DNA of 64,000 nucleotides, from positions 89,186-153,185 of the forward strand of contig NZ_AMYT01000022.1 of assembly GCF_000313915.1 (NCBI RefSeq), in the 5' to 3' direction. Every line of letters starts with the position of its first letter. Position 1 is the first letter of the stretch. Positions 44,950 through 56,594 of this stretch are shown one piece after another. The stretch comes from Catellicoccus marimammalium M35/04/3 (lineage in GTDB: Bacteria > Bacillota > Bacilli > Lactobacillales > Catellicoccaceae). The notes under the pieces were generated by a model. The model saw nothing but the letters and a program-made list of their open reading frames with translations, was not told the DNA's origin and did not search any database. A program made the translations under genes and the position numbers.

Positions 44950-45423
44950 GTGAACAATGTTGTCGAAGCTGTAAACGAATTAGTGCTACCAATTTTAGAA
45001 GAGAAAAATTTCGAATTAGTAGATACTGAATTTGTAAAAGAAGGAAATGACTGGTTTTTACGTGTGTATATTGATAAACCAGGAGGAATTGACATTGACG
45101 AATGTGTCTTTGTAAGTGAGCGTTTGAGTGAACAATTAGATATTACGGATCCAATCCCTCAAGCGTACTTTTTAGAAGTTTCTTCACCAGGAGCAGAACG
45201 ACCTTTGAAAAAAGAGCAAGATTGGGAAAATGCATTAGCCAATCATGAATATATCCATGTTTCTCTTTATCAAAAATTAGAAGGTGAAAAGCAATATCAA
45301 GGCTTTTTAGAAGCAATGGATGAAGAAAGTATTACATTAAAAATTCGTATTAAAACAAGAGAAAAAGAAATTACAATCCCACGTCAAATGATCGCAAAAG
45401 CACGTTTGGCGATTCAATTTTAG
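44950..45423 (+). CDS. rimP: Ribosome maturation factor RimP
   Basis: 157 residues, typical two-domain RimP (LVDTEFVKEGNDWFLRVYIDKPGGIDIDECVFVSE, VSSPGAERPLKK). It is needed for 30S assembly. The start is GTG 44950, 8 nt after AGGAGG; the longer frame from 44794 runs back through the promoter and into polC and is rejected. First gene of the nusA-infB operon. Confidence 0.93.
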   Translation: MNNVVEAVNELVLPILEEKNFELVDTEFVKEGNDWFLRVYIDKPGGIDIDECVFVSERLSEQLDITDPIPQAYFLEVSSPGAERPLKKEQDWENALANHEYIHVSLYQKLEGEKQYQGFLEAMDEESITLKIRIKTREKEITIPRQMIAKARLAIQF

Positions 45424-45436
45424 GAAGGAATCAAAC

Positions 45437-46642
45437 ATGAGTAAACAATTAATCCAAGCATTAGATGTACTTGAGGAAGAAAAAGGTATTTCAAAAGAAG
45501 TTTTGATTGATGCCATTGAAGCTGCATTAATCTCAGCATATCGCCGTCATTTTGGTCAAGCCCAAAATGTAAAAGTGGTTTTTGATCCTAAAAAAGGAGA
45601 ATGCCACATTTATGCAATGAAAGAAATTATTCCAGATGATGAAACAGTCTTTGACTCTCAATTAGAAATTCATCAATCTGATATTTTTGAATATGCTAAA
45701 AATGCGACAGAACGTCGTAAATTTATGCATTATGAAGTAGGAGATGAATTCCCAGTAGAAATCACTCCAGATAACTTTGGACGTATCGCAGCCCAAACTG
45801 CAAAACAAGTGATTTTACAACGTGTACGTGAAGCAGAACGTGAAATCATTTATAACGAATTTAGTGAATATGAAAAAGAAATTTTACAAGGAACAGTAGA
45901 ACGTCAAGATAGTCGTTACGTTTATGTAAACCTTGGTAAAATTGAAGCGGTATTATCACAAAAAGAACAAATGCCAAATGAAGTGTACAAACCTCATGAA
46001 AAAATTAAAGTATACGTTTCTAATGTAGAAAGTACAACTCGTGGACCACAAGTTTTTGTTAGCCGCAGTCATCCAAACTTAGTAAAACGTTTATTTGAAA
46101 ATGAAGTACCAGAAATCTTTGATGGCTCTGTAGAAATCATGAGTATTGCTCGTGAAGCTGGAGATCGTTCTAAGATTGCGGTTCGTTCAAAAAATGAAAA
46201 CATTGACCCAGTAGGAACAATGGTTGGACCTCGTGGACAACGTGTTCAAACGGTAGTGAATGAATTACACGGAGAAAATATGGATATCATCGAATATAGC
46301 GATGATAAAGCAACTTACATTTGCAACGCATTAAATCCAGCCAAAGTATTAGAAGTAGTAGAAGATGAAATTAATCATAAATGTATCGTCATCGTTCCAA
46401 CTGACCAATTATCATTAGCGATTGGTAAAGGAGGACAAAATGCTCGTTTAGCTGCTCGTTTAACAGGTCAAAAGATTGATATCAAATCAGAAGATGAATG
46501 GGAAGCAATGAAAGATGACTTCTTTGCCGCTCAAGAAGCAGCGAAAGAAGAAAAAGAAGCCATCGAAGAATTAGGCGAAACAGCAACAAGTATTGATGAT
46601 TTATTACAAAACATGGAAATCACATCTTTAGAAGAGGAATAA
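45437..46642 (+). CDS. nusA: Transcription termination/antitermination factor NusA
   Basis: 401 residues. N-terminal RNA-polymerase-binding domain (1-~125), S1 domain (about 133-200, [24 protein letters not shown]) and two KH domains ([21 protein letters not shown] and [20 protein letters not shown]). It lacks the C-terminal acidic repeats of the E. coli protein, as usual in Firmicutes. It controls pausing, termination and rRNA antitermination. Confidence 0.96.
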   Translation: MSKQLIQALDVLEEEKGISKEVLIDAIEAALISAYRRHFGQAQNVKVVFDPKKGECHIYAMKEIIPDDETVFDSQLEIHQSDIFEYAKNATERRKFMHYEVGDEFPVEITPDNFGRIAAQTAKQVILQRVREAEREIIYNEFSEYEKEILQGTVERQDSRYVYVNLGKIEAVLSQKEQMPNEVYKPHEKIKVYVSNVESTTRGPQVFVSRSHPNLVKRLFENEVPEIFDGSVEIMSIAREAGDRSKIAVRSKNENIDPVGTMVGPRGQRVQTVVNELHGENMDIIEYSDDKATYICNALNPAKVLEVVEDEINHKCIVIVPTDQLSLAIGKGGQNARLAARLTGQKIDIKSEDEWEAMKDDFFAAQEAAKEEKEAIEELGETATSIDDLLQNMEITSLEEE

Positions 46643-46643
46643 G

Positions 46644-46943
46644 ATGAAAAATAAAAAAATCCCAATGCGTAAATGTGTTGTCAGCAATGAGTTGTATCCT
46701 AAAAAACAACTTGTTCGTGTGGTAAAAAATAAGGAAGGCGAATTAATGATTGATGCTTCTGGTAAAGCAGCCGGTCGTGGTGCTTATGTTTGTCTTGATG
46801 TGGACATTGCTAAAGAAGCAAAGAAAAAACATGCCTTAGATAAAGCTTTGAATACGAAAGTGCCTGAAGCATTTTATCAAGAATTGATTGATTATATTGA
46901 ACATATCATTATTCGTAAAGAGTTATTTGATCATGGATCCTAA
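46644..46943 (+). CDS. ylxR: YlxR/RnpM-type RNA-binding protein (DUF448)
   Basis: 99 residues. Family signatures MRKCVVSNELYPKKQLVRVV and AAGRGAYVC are present. Members bind RNA; the Bacillus protein has been linked to RNase P regulation. Conserved third place in the operon, 1 bp after the nusA stop, and overlapping ylxQ. Confidence 0.9.
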   Translation: MKNKKIPMRKCVVSNELYPKKQLVRVVKNKEGELMIDASGKAAGRGAYVCLDVDIAKEAKKKHALDKALNTKVPEAFYQELIDYIEHIIIRKELFDHGS

Positions 46944-47244
46944 ACAAAAATTATTAAATCTTCTAGGAATTGCGCAACGCGCAGCTCAGCTAGTTACTGG
47001 AGAAAGTTTAACCCTAGAAGCGATTCGTAAAAAAAGAATTGCTTTAGTTTTTGTAGCAAGTGATGCTAGTGAAAACACGAAAAAGCAATTTTGTGATAAA
47101 GCAAAATATTATCAAATTCCTTTGTTTATGCCTTATACTTCCTTGGAATTAAGCCAAGCAATTGGTCAAAAACGAAGTGTGATTGGTATTCGTGACAAAG
47201 GATTTGCTAAAAAAATTAAAGAGTATTTAGCAGAAATTGAATAA
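46933..47244 (+). CDS. ylxQ: YlxQ, L7Ae-family ribosomal-like protein
   Basis: 103 residues of the L7Ae/L30e fold ([51 protein letters not shown]), a kink-turn RNA-binding family. ATG 46933 overlaps the ylxR stop by 11 bp, so translation is coupled. The longer frame from 46888 would lie inside ylxR without a site. Confidence 0.9.
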   Translation: MDPKQKLLNLLGIAQRAAQLVTGESLTLEAIRKKRIALVFVASDASENTKKQFCDKAKYYQIPLFMPYTSLELSQAIGQKRSVIGIRDKGFAKKIKEYLAEIE

Positions 47245-47258
47245 GAGGAGGAGTTTAT

Positions 47259-49472
47259 ATGACAAAAAAACGGGTTTATGAATTAGCCAAAGAGTTAAAT
47301 CAGCCAAGTAAAGAAGTAGTTGCGAAAGCAAAAGAATTAGGCTTGGATATTCATAATCACATGGCTAGTTTAGATGCTGCAGCTGAACAAAAAATTCGTG
47401 CTGCCTACGAAAAACCAAAAGCAGAAAAACCAGCCTCACAACCAAAAGCAGAAAAAAGCCATGCTGAAGGCAAAGATAAACAGGTGAAGAAAAAGAATCA
47501 AGATCGACCTTCCCACCAAGATAAGAAGAAAAAAGACAAGGGTGGTAAAATGAACAAAAACAATAATAACAATAATCAAAATAATCATAAAAATAATGCT
47601 AAACGCGATGCATTTAAAAATAATAAAAACCAAAAGGGTAAACGTAACCACAAAAAAGGAGCTGTAGCCAAACAAGAACCAAAAGCAGCTCCAGTACGTA
47701 AACAAAAAGAATTACCAGAAGTATTGGTTTATACTGATGGTATGACTATTGCAGAAATTGCGAAAAAAATCCATCGTGACCCAGCAGAAATCATCAAAAA
47801 ATTATTTATGATGGGTGTTATGGCGACACAAAACCAAAGCTTAGATAAAGAAACTATTGAAATTTTAGCAGATGAATACGGTATTAAAGCAGAAGAAAAA
47901 GTACAAGTAGATATCGCTGATTTAGATCGTTTCTTTGATGATGAAGATCGCAAAGAGGAAAACTTAACAACTCGCCCACCAGTAGTTACAATTATGGGAC
48001 ACGTTGACCACGGGAAAACAACATTACTAGATACATTACGTAATTCTAAAGTGGCAACAGGCGAAGCTGGAGGAATTACTCAACATATCGGTGCGTACCA
48101 AGTAGAAATTGATGGTAAGAAAATTACTTTCTTAGATACACCAGGACACGCTGCCTTCACAGAAATGCGTGCCCGTGGAGCTCAAGTAACGGATATTACA
48201 ATCTTAATTGTTGCAGCAGACGATGGAGTAATGCCACAAACTATCGAAGCGATTAACCACGCCAAAGCTGCAGGAGTGCCAATTATTGTTGCGGTAAACA
48301 AAATTGATAAACCAGAAGCAAATCCAGACCATGTAAAACAAGAATTAATGGAATATGGTTTAATCCCAGAAGAATGGGGCGGAGATACAATCTTTGTAGA
48401 AATTTCTGCGAAAAACAACATCAATATTGATGAATTATTAGAAATGATCTTATTAGTTGCAGAAGTAGAAGATTATAAAGCAGATGCTGATCGTCGTGCG
48501 ATTGGTACTGTTATTGAAGCTCGCTTAGATAAAGGAAAAGGTCCAGTTGCGACTTTATTAGTTCAAGAAGGAACAATGCACGTAGGAGATCCAATCGTAG
48601 TGGGAAATACTTTTGGTCGTGTTCGTGTTATGACAAATGATATTGGTCGTCGTGTAAAAGTTGCGACTCCATCTACACCAGTAGAAATTACTGGATTAAA
48701 TGATGTCCCTTCTGCAGGAGATCGTTTCGTTATCTTTGAAGATGAAAAATCTGCTCGTGCTGCTGGGGAAGAACGTGCAAAACGTGCTTTAGCACAACAA
48801 CGTCAACAAACTGCAAAAGTTACATTAGATAACTTATTTGATACTTTAAAACAAGGTCAAATGAAAGAAGTAAATGTAATTATCAAAGCAGACGTACAAG
48901 GTTCTGTCGAAGCATTAGCAGCGAGCTTGAATAAAATTGATGTTGAAGGCGTTCGTGTTAACATCGTTCACTCTGCTGTAGGTGCAATTAATGAAAGTGA
49001 CGTAACGTTAGCATCTGCAAGTAATGCGATTATCATCGGATTTAACGTACGCCCTACACCACAAGCAAAACAACAAGCGGAAGCAGAAGATGTAGAAATT
49101 CGTCTACACCGCATCATTTACAATGTAATTGATGAAATTGAAACAGCGATGAAAGGAATGTTAGATCCAGAATTCAAAGAAGTGATTACAGGACAAATGG
49201 TTGTTCGTGAAACCTTCAAAGTATCTAAAGTGGGTACAATTGCTGGATGCTACGTTTTAGATGGCTTCATTCGTCGTGATTCAGGCGTTCGTGTTATTCG
49301 TGATGGTATTGTAATTTACGAAGGACAATTAGCAAGCTTGAAACGTTTCAAAGATGATGTGAAAGAAGTTAAACAAGGCTTTGAATGTGGAGCAATGATT
49401 GAAAACTTCAATGACATTAAAGTAGATGACGTAATTGAAGGATACATCATGGAAGAAATTAAACGTGTATAG
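47259..49472 (+). CDS. infB: Translation initiation factor IF-2
   Basis: 737 residues. IF2_N module at the start ([25 protein letters not shown]), then a ~90-residue Lys/Asn/Gln-rich linker with an Asn run (about 100-115). A second IF2_N module, the GTPase (G1 [11 protein letters not shown]3 DTPGHAAF, G4 NKID) and the C-terminal domains that bind fMet-tRNA follow. Good GAGGAGG site. The linker's low-complexity Asn tract is in frame and normal for IF-2 linkers. Confidence 0.97.
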   Translation: MTKKRVYELAKELNQPSKEVVAKAKELGLDIHNHMASLDAAAEQKIRAAYEKPKAEKPASQPKAEKSHAEGKDKQVKKKNQDRPSHQDKKKKDKGGKMNKNNNNNNQNNHKNNAKRDAFKNNKNQKGKRNHKKGAVAKQEPKAAPVRKQKELPEVLVYTDGMTIAEIAKKIHRDPAEIIKKLFMMGVMATQNQSLDKETIEILADEYGIKAEEKVQVDIADLDRFFDDEDRKEENLTTRPPVVTIMGHVDHGKTTLLDTLRNSKVATGEAGGITQHIGAYQVEIDGKKITFLDTPGHAAFTEMRARGAQVTDITILIVAADDGVMPQTIEAINHAKAAGVPIIVAVNKIDKPEANPDHVKQELMEYGLIPEEWGGDTIFVEISAKNNINIDELLEMILLVAEVEDYKADADRRAIGTVIEARLDKGKGPVATLLVQEGTMHVGDPIVVGNTFGRVRVMTNDIGRRVKVATPSTPVEITGLNDVPSAGDRFVIFEDEKSARAAGEERAKRALAQQRQQTAKVTLDNLFDTLKQGQMKEVNVIIKADVQGSVEALAASLNKIDVEGVRVNIVHSAVGAINESDVTLASASNAIIIGFNVRPTPQAKQQAEAEDVEIRLHRIIYNVIDEIETAMKGMLDPEFKEVITGQMVVRETFKVSKVGTIAGCYVLDGFIRRDSGVRVIRDGIVIYEGQLASLKRFKDDVKEVKQGFECGAMIENFNDIKVDDVIEGYIMEEIKRV

Positions 49473-49483
49473 GAGAAAAAAAG

Positions 49484-49840
49484 ATGGCAAACTATCGTAG
49501 TTATCGTGTAGCACAAGAAATTCAACGAGAAGTGAATGATATTTTACAACGTCGTGTTCGTGATCCACGTGTACAGAACATTACCATTACAGATGTCGCT
49601 GTCACTGGAGATTTGCAACAAGCTACTATTTACTATAGCTTGTTAAGCGATAAAGCGAGTGATCATCAAAAAGCAGAACAGGGATTACAAAAAGCTACCG
49701 GTTTAATTCGTAAAGAATTAGGACGTCGTTTGCGTATTTACAAAACGCCAGAATTGACGTTTAAAGAAGATGAATCTGTTCGCTATGGAAATCATATTGA
49801 TGATTTAATTCGTAAAATGAGAGAACAAGAACAGCGCTAA
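49484..49840 (+). CDS. rbfA: Ribosome-binding factor A
   Basis: 118 residues. [24 protein letters not shown] and [17 protein letters not shown] are characteristic. It assists 16S rRNA 5'-end maturation, especially in the cold. Last gene of the nusA operon, before a strong terminator. Confidence 0.95.
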   Translation: MANYRSYRVAQEIQREVNDILQRRVRDPRVQNITITDVAVTGDLQQATIYYSLLSDKASDHQKAEQGLQKATGLIRKELGRRLRIYKTPELTFKEDESVRYGNHIDDLIRKMREQEQR

Positions 49841-49847
49841 ATTAACC

Positions 49848-49882
49848 AAGCTCATACAGAGAAGTCTGTGTGAGCTTTTTTT
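49848..49882 (+). terminator. Terminator of the nusA-infB-rbfA operon
   Basis: A 13-bp stem (AAGCTCATACAGA / TCTGTGTGAGCTT, one G-T pair) with loop GAAG and T7. Confidence 0.9.
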
Positions 49883-49896
49883 AAAGGAGAAGAACA

Positions 49897-50811
49897 ATGG
49901 ATGGAATCATTCCTTTATGGAAAGAAAAAGGCATGACAAGTCATGACTGCGTATTTAAAATGCGTAAAATTTTACAAACCAAAAAAGTAGGACATGGAGG
50001 CACTTTAGATCCAAGTGTCGAAGGAGTATTACCGATTTGTGTCGGTCGAGCAACAAAATTAGTCGAAAAATTGCATGAATTACCAAAAACATATATGGGA
50101 GAAATTACATTAGGAATTGCGACAGAAACAGAAGATGCAGATGGTGAAGTGATTGCTAAAAAAGAAGTGACTACCCCTTTATCCACAGAAGAAATTGATG
50201 CGGCAATGGCTTCTTTTGTAGGAACAATGATTCAAATCCCACCGATGTATTCAGCAGTAAAAGTAAAGGGAAAACGTCTGTATGAATATGCTAGAAATCA
50301 TGAAGAAGTAGAACGTCCACAGCGTGAAGTGACAATTTATGAATTCAAACGTGCAAGTGCTCCTGACTATGATGAAAAAACAAAAACACAACGTTGGCGT
50401 TTTGTTGTGACTTGTTCCAAAGGGACCTATATTCGTACGTTATCTGTGGATCTTGGAGAAAAATTAGGATTTCCTGCACATATGTCTCAATTGGTGCGTT
50501 TAGCCAGTGGTGGATTCCAAGCTAAAGATGCAGTGAAATTATCAGAAGTGGAAGCAGCAGTGGAAAAAAATCAGTTATCTCATTGCCTATTTTCAATTTC
50601 TGAAGTGATGAAAGACCAACCTCGTCGTGATTTATCTCAATCTGAATATCATGTGGTTAAAAATGGAGGGAAGGTAGAAAAATTACCTTCTGAAAAAGAA
50701 TGGCATGAAATTGCATTTTACTACCAAGATGAGCTCGTGGCGTTGTATCATGATCGAGGAGGCAAACCAACTTGGTTTTGCGATATTATGATTCAGATTG
50801 GTGGAAAATAA
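49897..50811 (+). CDS. truB: tRNA pseudouridine-55 synthase
   Basis: 304 residues. Catalytic Asp in GGTLDPSVEGVLPICVG, KTYMGEITLGIATETEDADGE, and the tRNA-binding C-terminus. It makes pseudouridine 55 in the T-loop of tRNAs. It lies directly after the nusA-operon terminator and precedes ribF by 1 bp. Confidence 0.94.
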   Translation: MDGIIPLWKEKGMTSHDCVFKMRKILQTKKVGHGGTLDPSVEGVLPICVGRATKLVEKLHELPKTYMGEITLGIATETEDADGEVIAKKEVTTPLSTEEIDAAMASFVGTMIQIPPMYSAVKVKGKRLYEYARNHEEVERPQREVTIYEFKRASAPDYDEKTKTQRWRFVVTCSKGTYIRTLSVDLGEKLGFPAHMSQLVRLASGGFQAKDAVKLSEVEAAVEKNQLSHCLFSISEVMKDQPRRDLSQSEYHVVKNGGKVEKLPSEKEWHEIAFYYQDELVALYHDRGGKPTWFCDIMIQIGGK

Positions 50812-50812
50812 A

Positions 50813-51742
50813 ATGAAAAAAATAAATTTGCATGAGCCTTATCAACCACAAAATTTCCCACCTTGTGTGTTATTACTTGGTTTTTTTGATGGAGTACATC
50901 TAGGGCATCAAGCTTTATTAGAACAAGGGAGAAAATTGGCTAAAGAAAAAGGAATTCCTTTAGCGATTCTTACTTTTTCTCGTCATCCATCGATGATTTT
51001 TAAAAAACAAGCGCCTTTCCAATATTTATTACCGCAAACAGAAAAAGAAGAGGTTTTTGCGGAATGGGGTGTCGATTTACTTTATTGTGTAGAATTTACG
51101 AGTCGTTTTGCGAACTTATCAGCAGAAGACTTTGTTAAAAAATATATTTTAGGTCTACAAGCTCGAGCAGTAGTAGTAGGCTTTGATTATCATTATGGAG
51201 CGCAAAAAGCAGCTTCAGCGTTAGATTTAAAAATGGCGTTAGATGCGATTTGTCCAGTAACGATTGTTCCTTGCTTTGAACAAGGTGGAAAAAAAGTGAG
51301 TTCGACTAGAATTCGCAATGCCTTGCGTCAAGGAAAAATGGAAGAAGTACAAGCTTGTTTAGGTCACGCTTATACTATGAAAGGATATGTCGTTCGAGGA
51401 GATGCGAGAGGGCGTACGCTCGGGTTTCCTACTGCGAATTTAAATATGCCTGTCGATCAACTTTTACCGATGGATGGGATTTATATTGTAGAAGTAGCTT
51501 GGGAAGGAAAAACATATCAAGGGATGGCAAGCATTGGTCATAATGTGACGTTTGGTGCTCATGCTCGTAGTATTGAAGTGCATATTTTAGACTTTAATGA
51601 AGAGATTTATGGCGAAACGTTAGCGATTTCTTGGTTACATTATTTACGAGCAGAAGAACAATTTGATTCTGTTCATGAATTAATTCATCAATTACAAGAA
51701 GATGAAAAAAATACGCGTCAATATTTTGCGCAAAGAAAATAG
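50813..51742 (+). CDS. ribF: Bifunctional riboflavin kinase/FAD synthetase
   Basis: 309 residues. The N-terminal FMN adenylyltransferase has LLGFFDGVHLGHQALLEQG and the late VSSTRIRNALRQGKME. The C-terminal riboflavin kinase has GDARGRTLGFPTANLNM. It makes FMN and FAD. ATG 50813, 1 bp after the truB stop; the longer frame from 50798 overlaps truB and was not used. Confidence 0.94.
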   Translation: MKKINLHEPYQPQNFPPCVLLLGFFDGVHLGHQALLEQGRKLAKEKGIPLAILTFSRHPSMIFKKQAPFQYLLPQTEKEEVFAEWGVDLLYCVEFTSRFANLSAEDFVKKYILGLQARAVVVGFDYHYGAQKAASALDLKMALDAICPVTIVPCFEQGGKKVSSTRIRNALRQGKMEEVQACLGHAYTMKGYVVRGDARGRTLGFPTANLNMPVDQLLPMDGIYIVEVAWEGKTYQGMASIGHNVTFGAHARSIEVHILDFNEEIYGETLAISWLHYLRAEEQFDSVHELIHQLQEDEKNTRQYFAQRK

Positions 51743-51751
51743 GAGGAGTAT

Positions 51752-52879
51752 ATGACTTCAGCTTATATTCACATTCCTTTTTGTGATCAAATTTGTTTTT
51801 ATTGTGATTTTCCTAAAGTATTGAAAGAAGATCAACCGATTGAAGAATATTTAACAACTTTGCGTTGGGAAATGGAACAATATCAAGTGAAAGAACCTTG
51901 TGAGACCTTATATATTGGAGGAGGAACTCCTTCTTCTTTAAATGAGCAAGAATTAGAGCAATTACTTGCTTCAGTGCGTGAAATGTTACCTTTTTCTGGG
52001 GGAGAATTTACTTTTGAAGTCAATCCTGGAGATTTAAATGAAGCCAAACTACATTTATTGGAGGAATATGGTGTAAATCGTCTTTCTATGGGAGTGCAAA
52101 CCTTCAATGAAACTCTACTTAAAAAAATTGGTCGCAAGCATAATCGACAAGATGTTCATGATACGTTACATGCGATTGAGAAGTATTCTACGATTACAAA
52201 TGTCTCTTTGGATTTAATTTATGCATTGCCAAAACAAACAATCGAAGATTTCCAAGCTACTTTAAAAGAAGCGGTAGAGCTAGGATTACCTCACTTTTCT
52301 TTATATGCTTTGATTTTAGAGAATCAAACCGTCTTTGCGAATTTAGCACGCCGAGGGAAATTATTATTACCTACTCAAGAAGAAGAGGTTGCCATGGAAG
52401 AGTGGGCACAAGAATATCTTGAGGCACGAGGTTGGCATCGTTATGAATTAAGTAATTATGGAAAAGAAGGATATGAAAGCCAACATAATTTAATGTATTG
52501 GGATAACAAACATTATTATGGCTTTGGTGCAGGAGGTAGTGGTTATTTAGGAAATGAACGCTATCGCAATCATGCTCCAATCCAACATTACTTAGCAGCT
52601 TGTCAAAAAGGAGAATTACCGATTGTAGAAAAAGAAGTCATTTCTCGCTCTGCTGCAATGGAAGAACAAATCTTTTTAGGGTTGCGAAAGACAAAAGGAG
52701 TTTCTAAAAAAGAATTTGCGGCTCGCTTTCATCAACCCATTGAAGAAGTCTATGGCCCAGTAATTTCTGATTTATTAGCGAAGGGATTATTGCAAGAACA
52801 AGATGATTTTCTTTCTTTAACCCCACAAGGGCGTCTCTTTGGCAACGATGTATTTGTAGAATTTTTACTAGATAAATAA
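51752..52879 (+). CDS. hemW: Radical-SAM protein HemW
   Basis: 375 residues. The [4Fe-4S] motif CDQICFYCDF (Cys11, Cys15, Cys18) sits in the CxxxCxxC form, followed by LYIGGGTPSSLN and NPGDLNEAKL; a C-terminal HemN-like domain ends the protein. It is the HemW heme chaperone rather than a true coproporphyrinogen oxidase, as usual for the paralogue encoded before hrcA in Lactobacillales. It was widely annotated as HemN-like. Confidence 0.88.
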   Translation: MTSAYIHIPFCDQICFYCDFPKVLKEDQPIEEYLTTLRWEMEQYQVKEPCETLYIGGGTPSSLNEQELEQLLASVREMLPFSGGEFTFEVNPGDLNEAKLHLLEEYGVNRLSMGVQTFNETLLKKIGRKHNRQDVHDTLHAIEKYSTITNVSLDLIYALPKQTIEDFQATLKEAVELGLPHFSLYALILENQTVFANLARRGKLLLPTQEEEVAMEEWAQEYLEARGWHRYELSNYGKEGYESQHNLMYWDNKHYYGFGAGGSGYLGNERYRNHAPIQHYLAACQKGELPIVEKEVISRSAAMEEQIFLGLRKTKGVSKKEFAARFHQPIEEVYGPVISDLLAKGLLQEQDDFLSLTPQGRLFGNDVFVEFLLDK

Positions 52880-52883
52880 GGGG

Positions 52884-52938
52884 AAAACCACTTTTTTAGC
52901 AATCGATAAAAAAGAGTGCTAAAAAAAGTGGTTTTTTT
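52884..52938 (+). terminator. hemW terminator whose stem contains a CIRCE element
   Basis: AAAACCAC and T6 pair with A6 and GTGGTTTT, and AGCA/TGCT with TC/GA continue the stem inward: about 20 bp with one bulge and one mismatch around a 9-nt loop, then T7. The inner part of the stem is the CIRCE inverted repeat. Confidence 0.8.
52896..52922. promoter_or_regulatory. CIRCE operator 1 (HrcA site), upstream of the -35
   Basis: TTAGCAATC, 9-bp spacer, GAGTGCTAA. This matches the consensus TTAGCACTC-N9-GAGTGCTAA except one base in the left arm. Confidence 0.88.
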
Positions 52939-52939
52939 G

Positions 52940-52968
52940 TTGACAAAGAATAAAAAAGTGATTATATT
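52940..52968 (+). promoter_or_regulatory. Promoter of hrcA-grpE-dnaK
   Basis: TTGACA (52940-52945), 17 bp, TATATT (52963-52968). Confidence 0.88.
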
Positions 52969-52983
52969 AATAATTGTAAAAGG

Positions 52984-53010
52984 TTAGCACTCTACTAAAG
53001 AGAATGCTAA
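52984..53010. promoter_or_regulatory. CIRCE operator 2 (HrcA site), at the transcript start
   Basis: TTAGCACTC, 9-bp spacer, GAATGCTAA: one mismatch in the right arm. It lies ~10 nt past the expected transcription start, the classical place. Confidence 0.93.
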
Positions 53011-53029
53011 TGTTCATAAAGAGGTGATC

Positions 53030-54073
53030 ATGGTGTTGAAACCACGCCAGTTAGATGTTTTGAAATTATTGGTGCATCTGTTCATCAATAATCATCAACC
53101 CGTTGGTTCTTCCACTTTAAAAACAGAAGGAATTGATGCTAGTTCAGCGACGATTCGCAATGACTTAGCATTACTAGAAGCAAAAGGGTTTATTGAAAAA
53201 ACCCATGTATCTTCTGGACGTATTCCTTCCTTAAAAGGATATCGTTATTATATTGATCATCTGTTACAACCATTACCTCTTTCAGAAGAAGAGCGAAGAG
53301 CAATTCGAGAACAATTGCAAACGAATGAACCTTTGTTACAAAACTTTTTGGGACAAAGTGCAATGCAATTAGCGGAGTTGACCGGTTGCACAACTTTTAT
53401 TTCAGAATTGAATCAAGAAAGTTGTATTTTGACTGCGTTTCAACTAGTATTTCTTAATGAACAACAGGTAATGGCGGTAATGGTAAACAATCGCGGAAAT
53501 GTAGAGAAACGATTGTATCCTGTAGAAAGAGATTTCACTCCTGAATGGTTACAAGAAATTGAGCATTTTGTTCAAGATGAATTCGTAGGCGAAAGCATTA
53601 TGACCATTCAACAACGATTGAAAACAGAATTGCCTATTACACTACAACGAGTGTTTACTCAATCCAATTTTGTTCTTTCTTTATTGAATACCATCTTTGA
53701 AGAAGTATTCAAAGGACAATGTTATATTGGAGGCGAGATGAATCTTTTAGATGCTTATCAAAATGAGTTACCAAGATTCAAAAAAGTGCATGAATGGGTT
53801 CATTCTGAAGCGAGTGAAAGTTTATTACAATGTCCAACGGATGATTGTATTCATATCTACCTAGGAAGTGAATTAAAAACTCCATTACTAGAAGATATGG
53901 CCCTAATTAAAATGCGATATCAAGTGGCGCCTTATGGCAGTGGAGTACTAGCAGTATTAGGACCTGCTGGATTGCCTTATCCACGTATCTTATCATTATT
54001 GCGTTGTTTTAAAGAGGAATTTGAACAACAGGTTGCAAATTATCACTTGTTAGTTCATAACCCATTAACATAG
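53030..54073 (+). CDS. hrcA: Heat-inducible transcription repressor HrcA
   Basis: About 347 residues. N-terminal winged helix (LKPRQLDVLKLLVHLFINNHQPVGSSTLKTEG, SATIRNDLALLEAKGFIEKTHVSSGRIPS), then the GAF-like and dimerisation domains. It represses its own operon through the two CIRCE sites and depends on GroE for activity. The exact start is uncertain: ATG 53030, GTG 53033 or TTG 53036, all after GAGGTGATC; family N-termini slightly favour GTG 53033. Confidence 0.93.
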   Translation: MVLKPRQLDVLKLLVHLFINNHQPVGSSTLKTEGIDASSATIRNDLALLEAKGFIEKTHVSSGRIPSLKGYRYYIDHLLQPLPLSEEERRAIREQLQTNEPLLQNFLGQSAMQLAELTGCTTFISELNQESCILTAFQLVFLNEQQVMAVMVNNRGNVEKRLYPVERDFTPEWLQEIEHFVQDEFVGESIMTIQQRLKTELPITLQRVFTQSNFVLSLLNTIFEEVFKGQCYIGGEMNLLDAYQNELPRFKKVHEWVHSEASESLLQCPTDDCIHIYLGSELKTPLLEDMALIKMRYQVAPYGSGVLAVLGPAGLPYPRILSLLRCFKEEFEQQVANYHLLVHNPLT

Positions 54074-54088
54074 AAAGGAAGTAATTTT

Positions 54089-54631
54089 GTGAACGAAGAA
54101 AACAAAAACACAACAGAACAAGAAGAAATCGTAGAAGCTGTAGAAAAAGAAGTAGAGATTGAAGCGGCCGAAGAAGAAAGCGAAATCGTTGAATTAAAAC
54201 AAAAGATTGATGAACTTTCTGACCAAAACTTACGCTTACAAGCAGAAATTGTAAACATGCGCAATCGTAATCAAAAAGACCGTGAAACTGCTGCTAAATA
54301 TCGTGCACAGGATTTAGCAAAAGAATTACTTCCAGCGATTGATAATTTAGAACGCGCATTAGCAATTGATGTTGATAATGAACATGGAGAAGCTTTGAAA
54401 AAAGGTGTACAAATGGTTTTAGACAACTTAAAAACAGCCTTGAAAGCGCAAGGAATTGAAGAAATTGTAGCGTTAAATCAAGCCTTTGATCCAACGGTTC
54501 ACCAAGCGGTACAAACCGTGGATGCAAAAGAAAACAATGTCGAACCAAACACAATTGTACAAGAACTGCAAAAAGGTTATAAATTACATGATCGTGTGTT
54601 ACGTCCAGCAATGGTTGTTGTAGCACAGTAG
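54089..54631 (+). CDS. grpE: Nucleotide exchange factor GrpE
   Basis: 180 residues. Acidic disordered N-terminus, long coiled coil (ELKQKIDELSDQNLRLQAEIVNMRNR) and a beta-domain ending HDRVLRPAMVVVAQ. It releases ADP from DnaK. The start is GTG 54089 with AAAGGAAG upstream; no ATG precedes it. Operon position hrcA-grpE-dnaK is standard. Confidence 0.95.
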   Translation: MNEENKNTTEQEEIVEAVEKEVEIEAAEEESEIVELKQKIDELSDQNLRLQAEIVNMRNRNQKDRETAAKYRAQDLAKELLPAIDNLERALAIDVDNEHGEALKKGVQMVLDNLKTALKAQGIEEIVALNQAFDPTVHQAVQTVDAKENNVEPNTIVQELQKGYKLHDRVLRPAMVVVAQ

Positions 54632-54685
54632 CCTTATTAATATCATTATTCAAAAAAAGAGACTATAATAAAGACAAAGAAATGA

Positions 54686-56521
<1,836 letters not shown>

Positions 56522-56543
56522 TAAGAGAAATTCATAGGAAGTA

Positions 56544-56576
56544 GAGCCAGTAGCGATGCTATTGGCTCTCTTTTTA
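56544..56576 (+). terminator. Terminator/attenuator between dnaK and dnaJ
   Basis: GAGCCAGTAG / CTATTGGCTC stem (one G-T pair), loop CGATG, T5. Partial read-through would keep DnaJ below DnaK levels. Confidence 0.75.
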
Positions 56577-56594
56577 AGAGGGATGGGAGACAAT

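Noticed and set aside
47550..47640. Asn/Lys-rich low-complexity stretch in infB as a possible frameshift or repeat artefact
   Set aside because: The frame stays open and the flanking IF-2 domains are intact on both sides. Such linkers are normal in IF-2.
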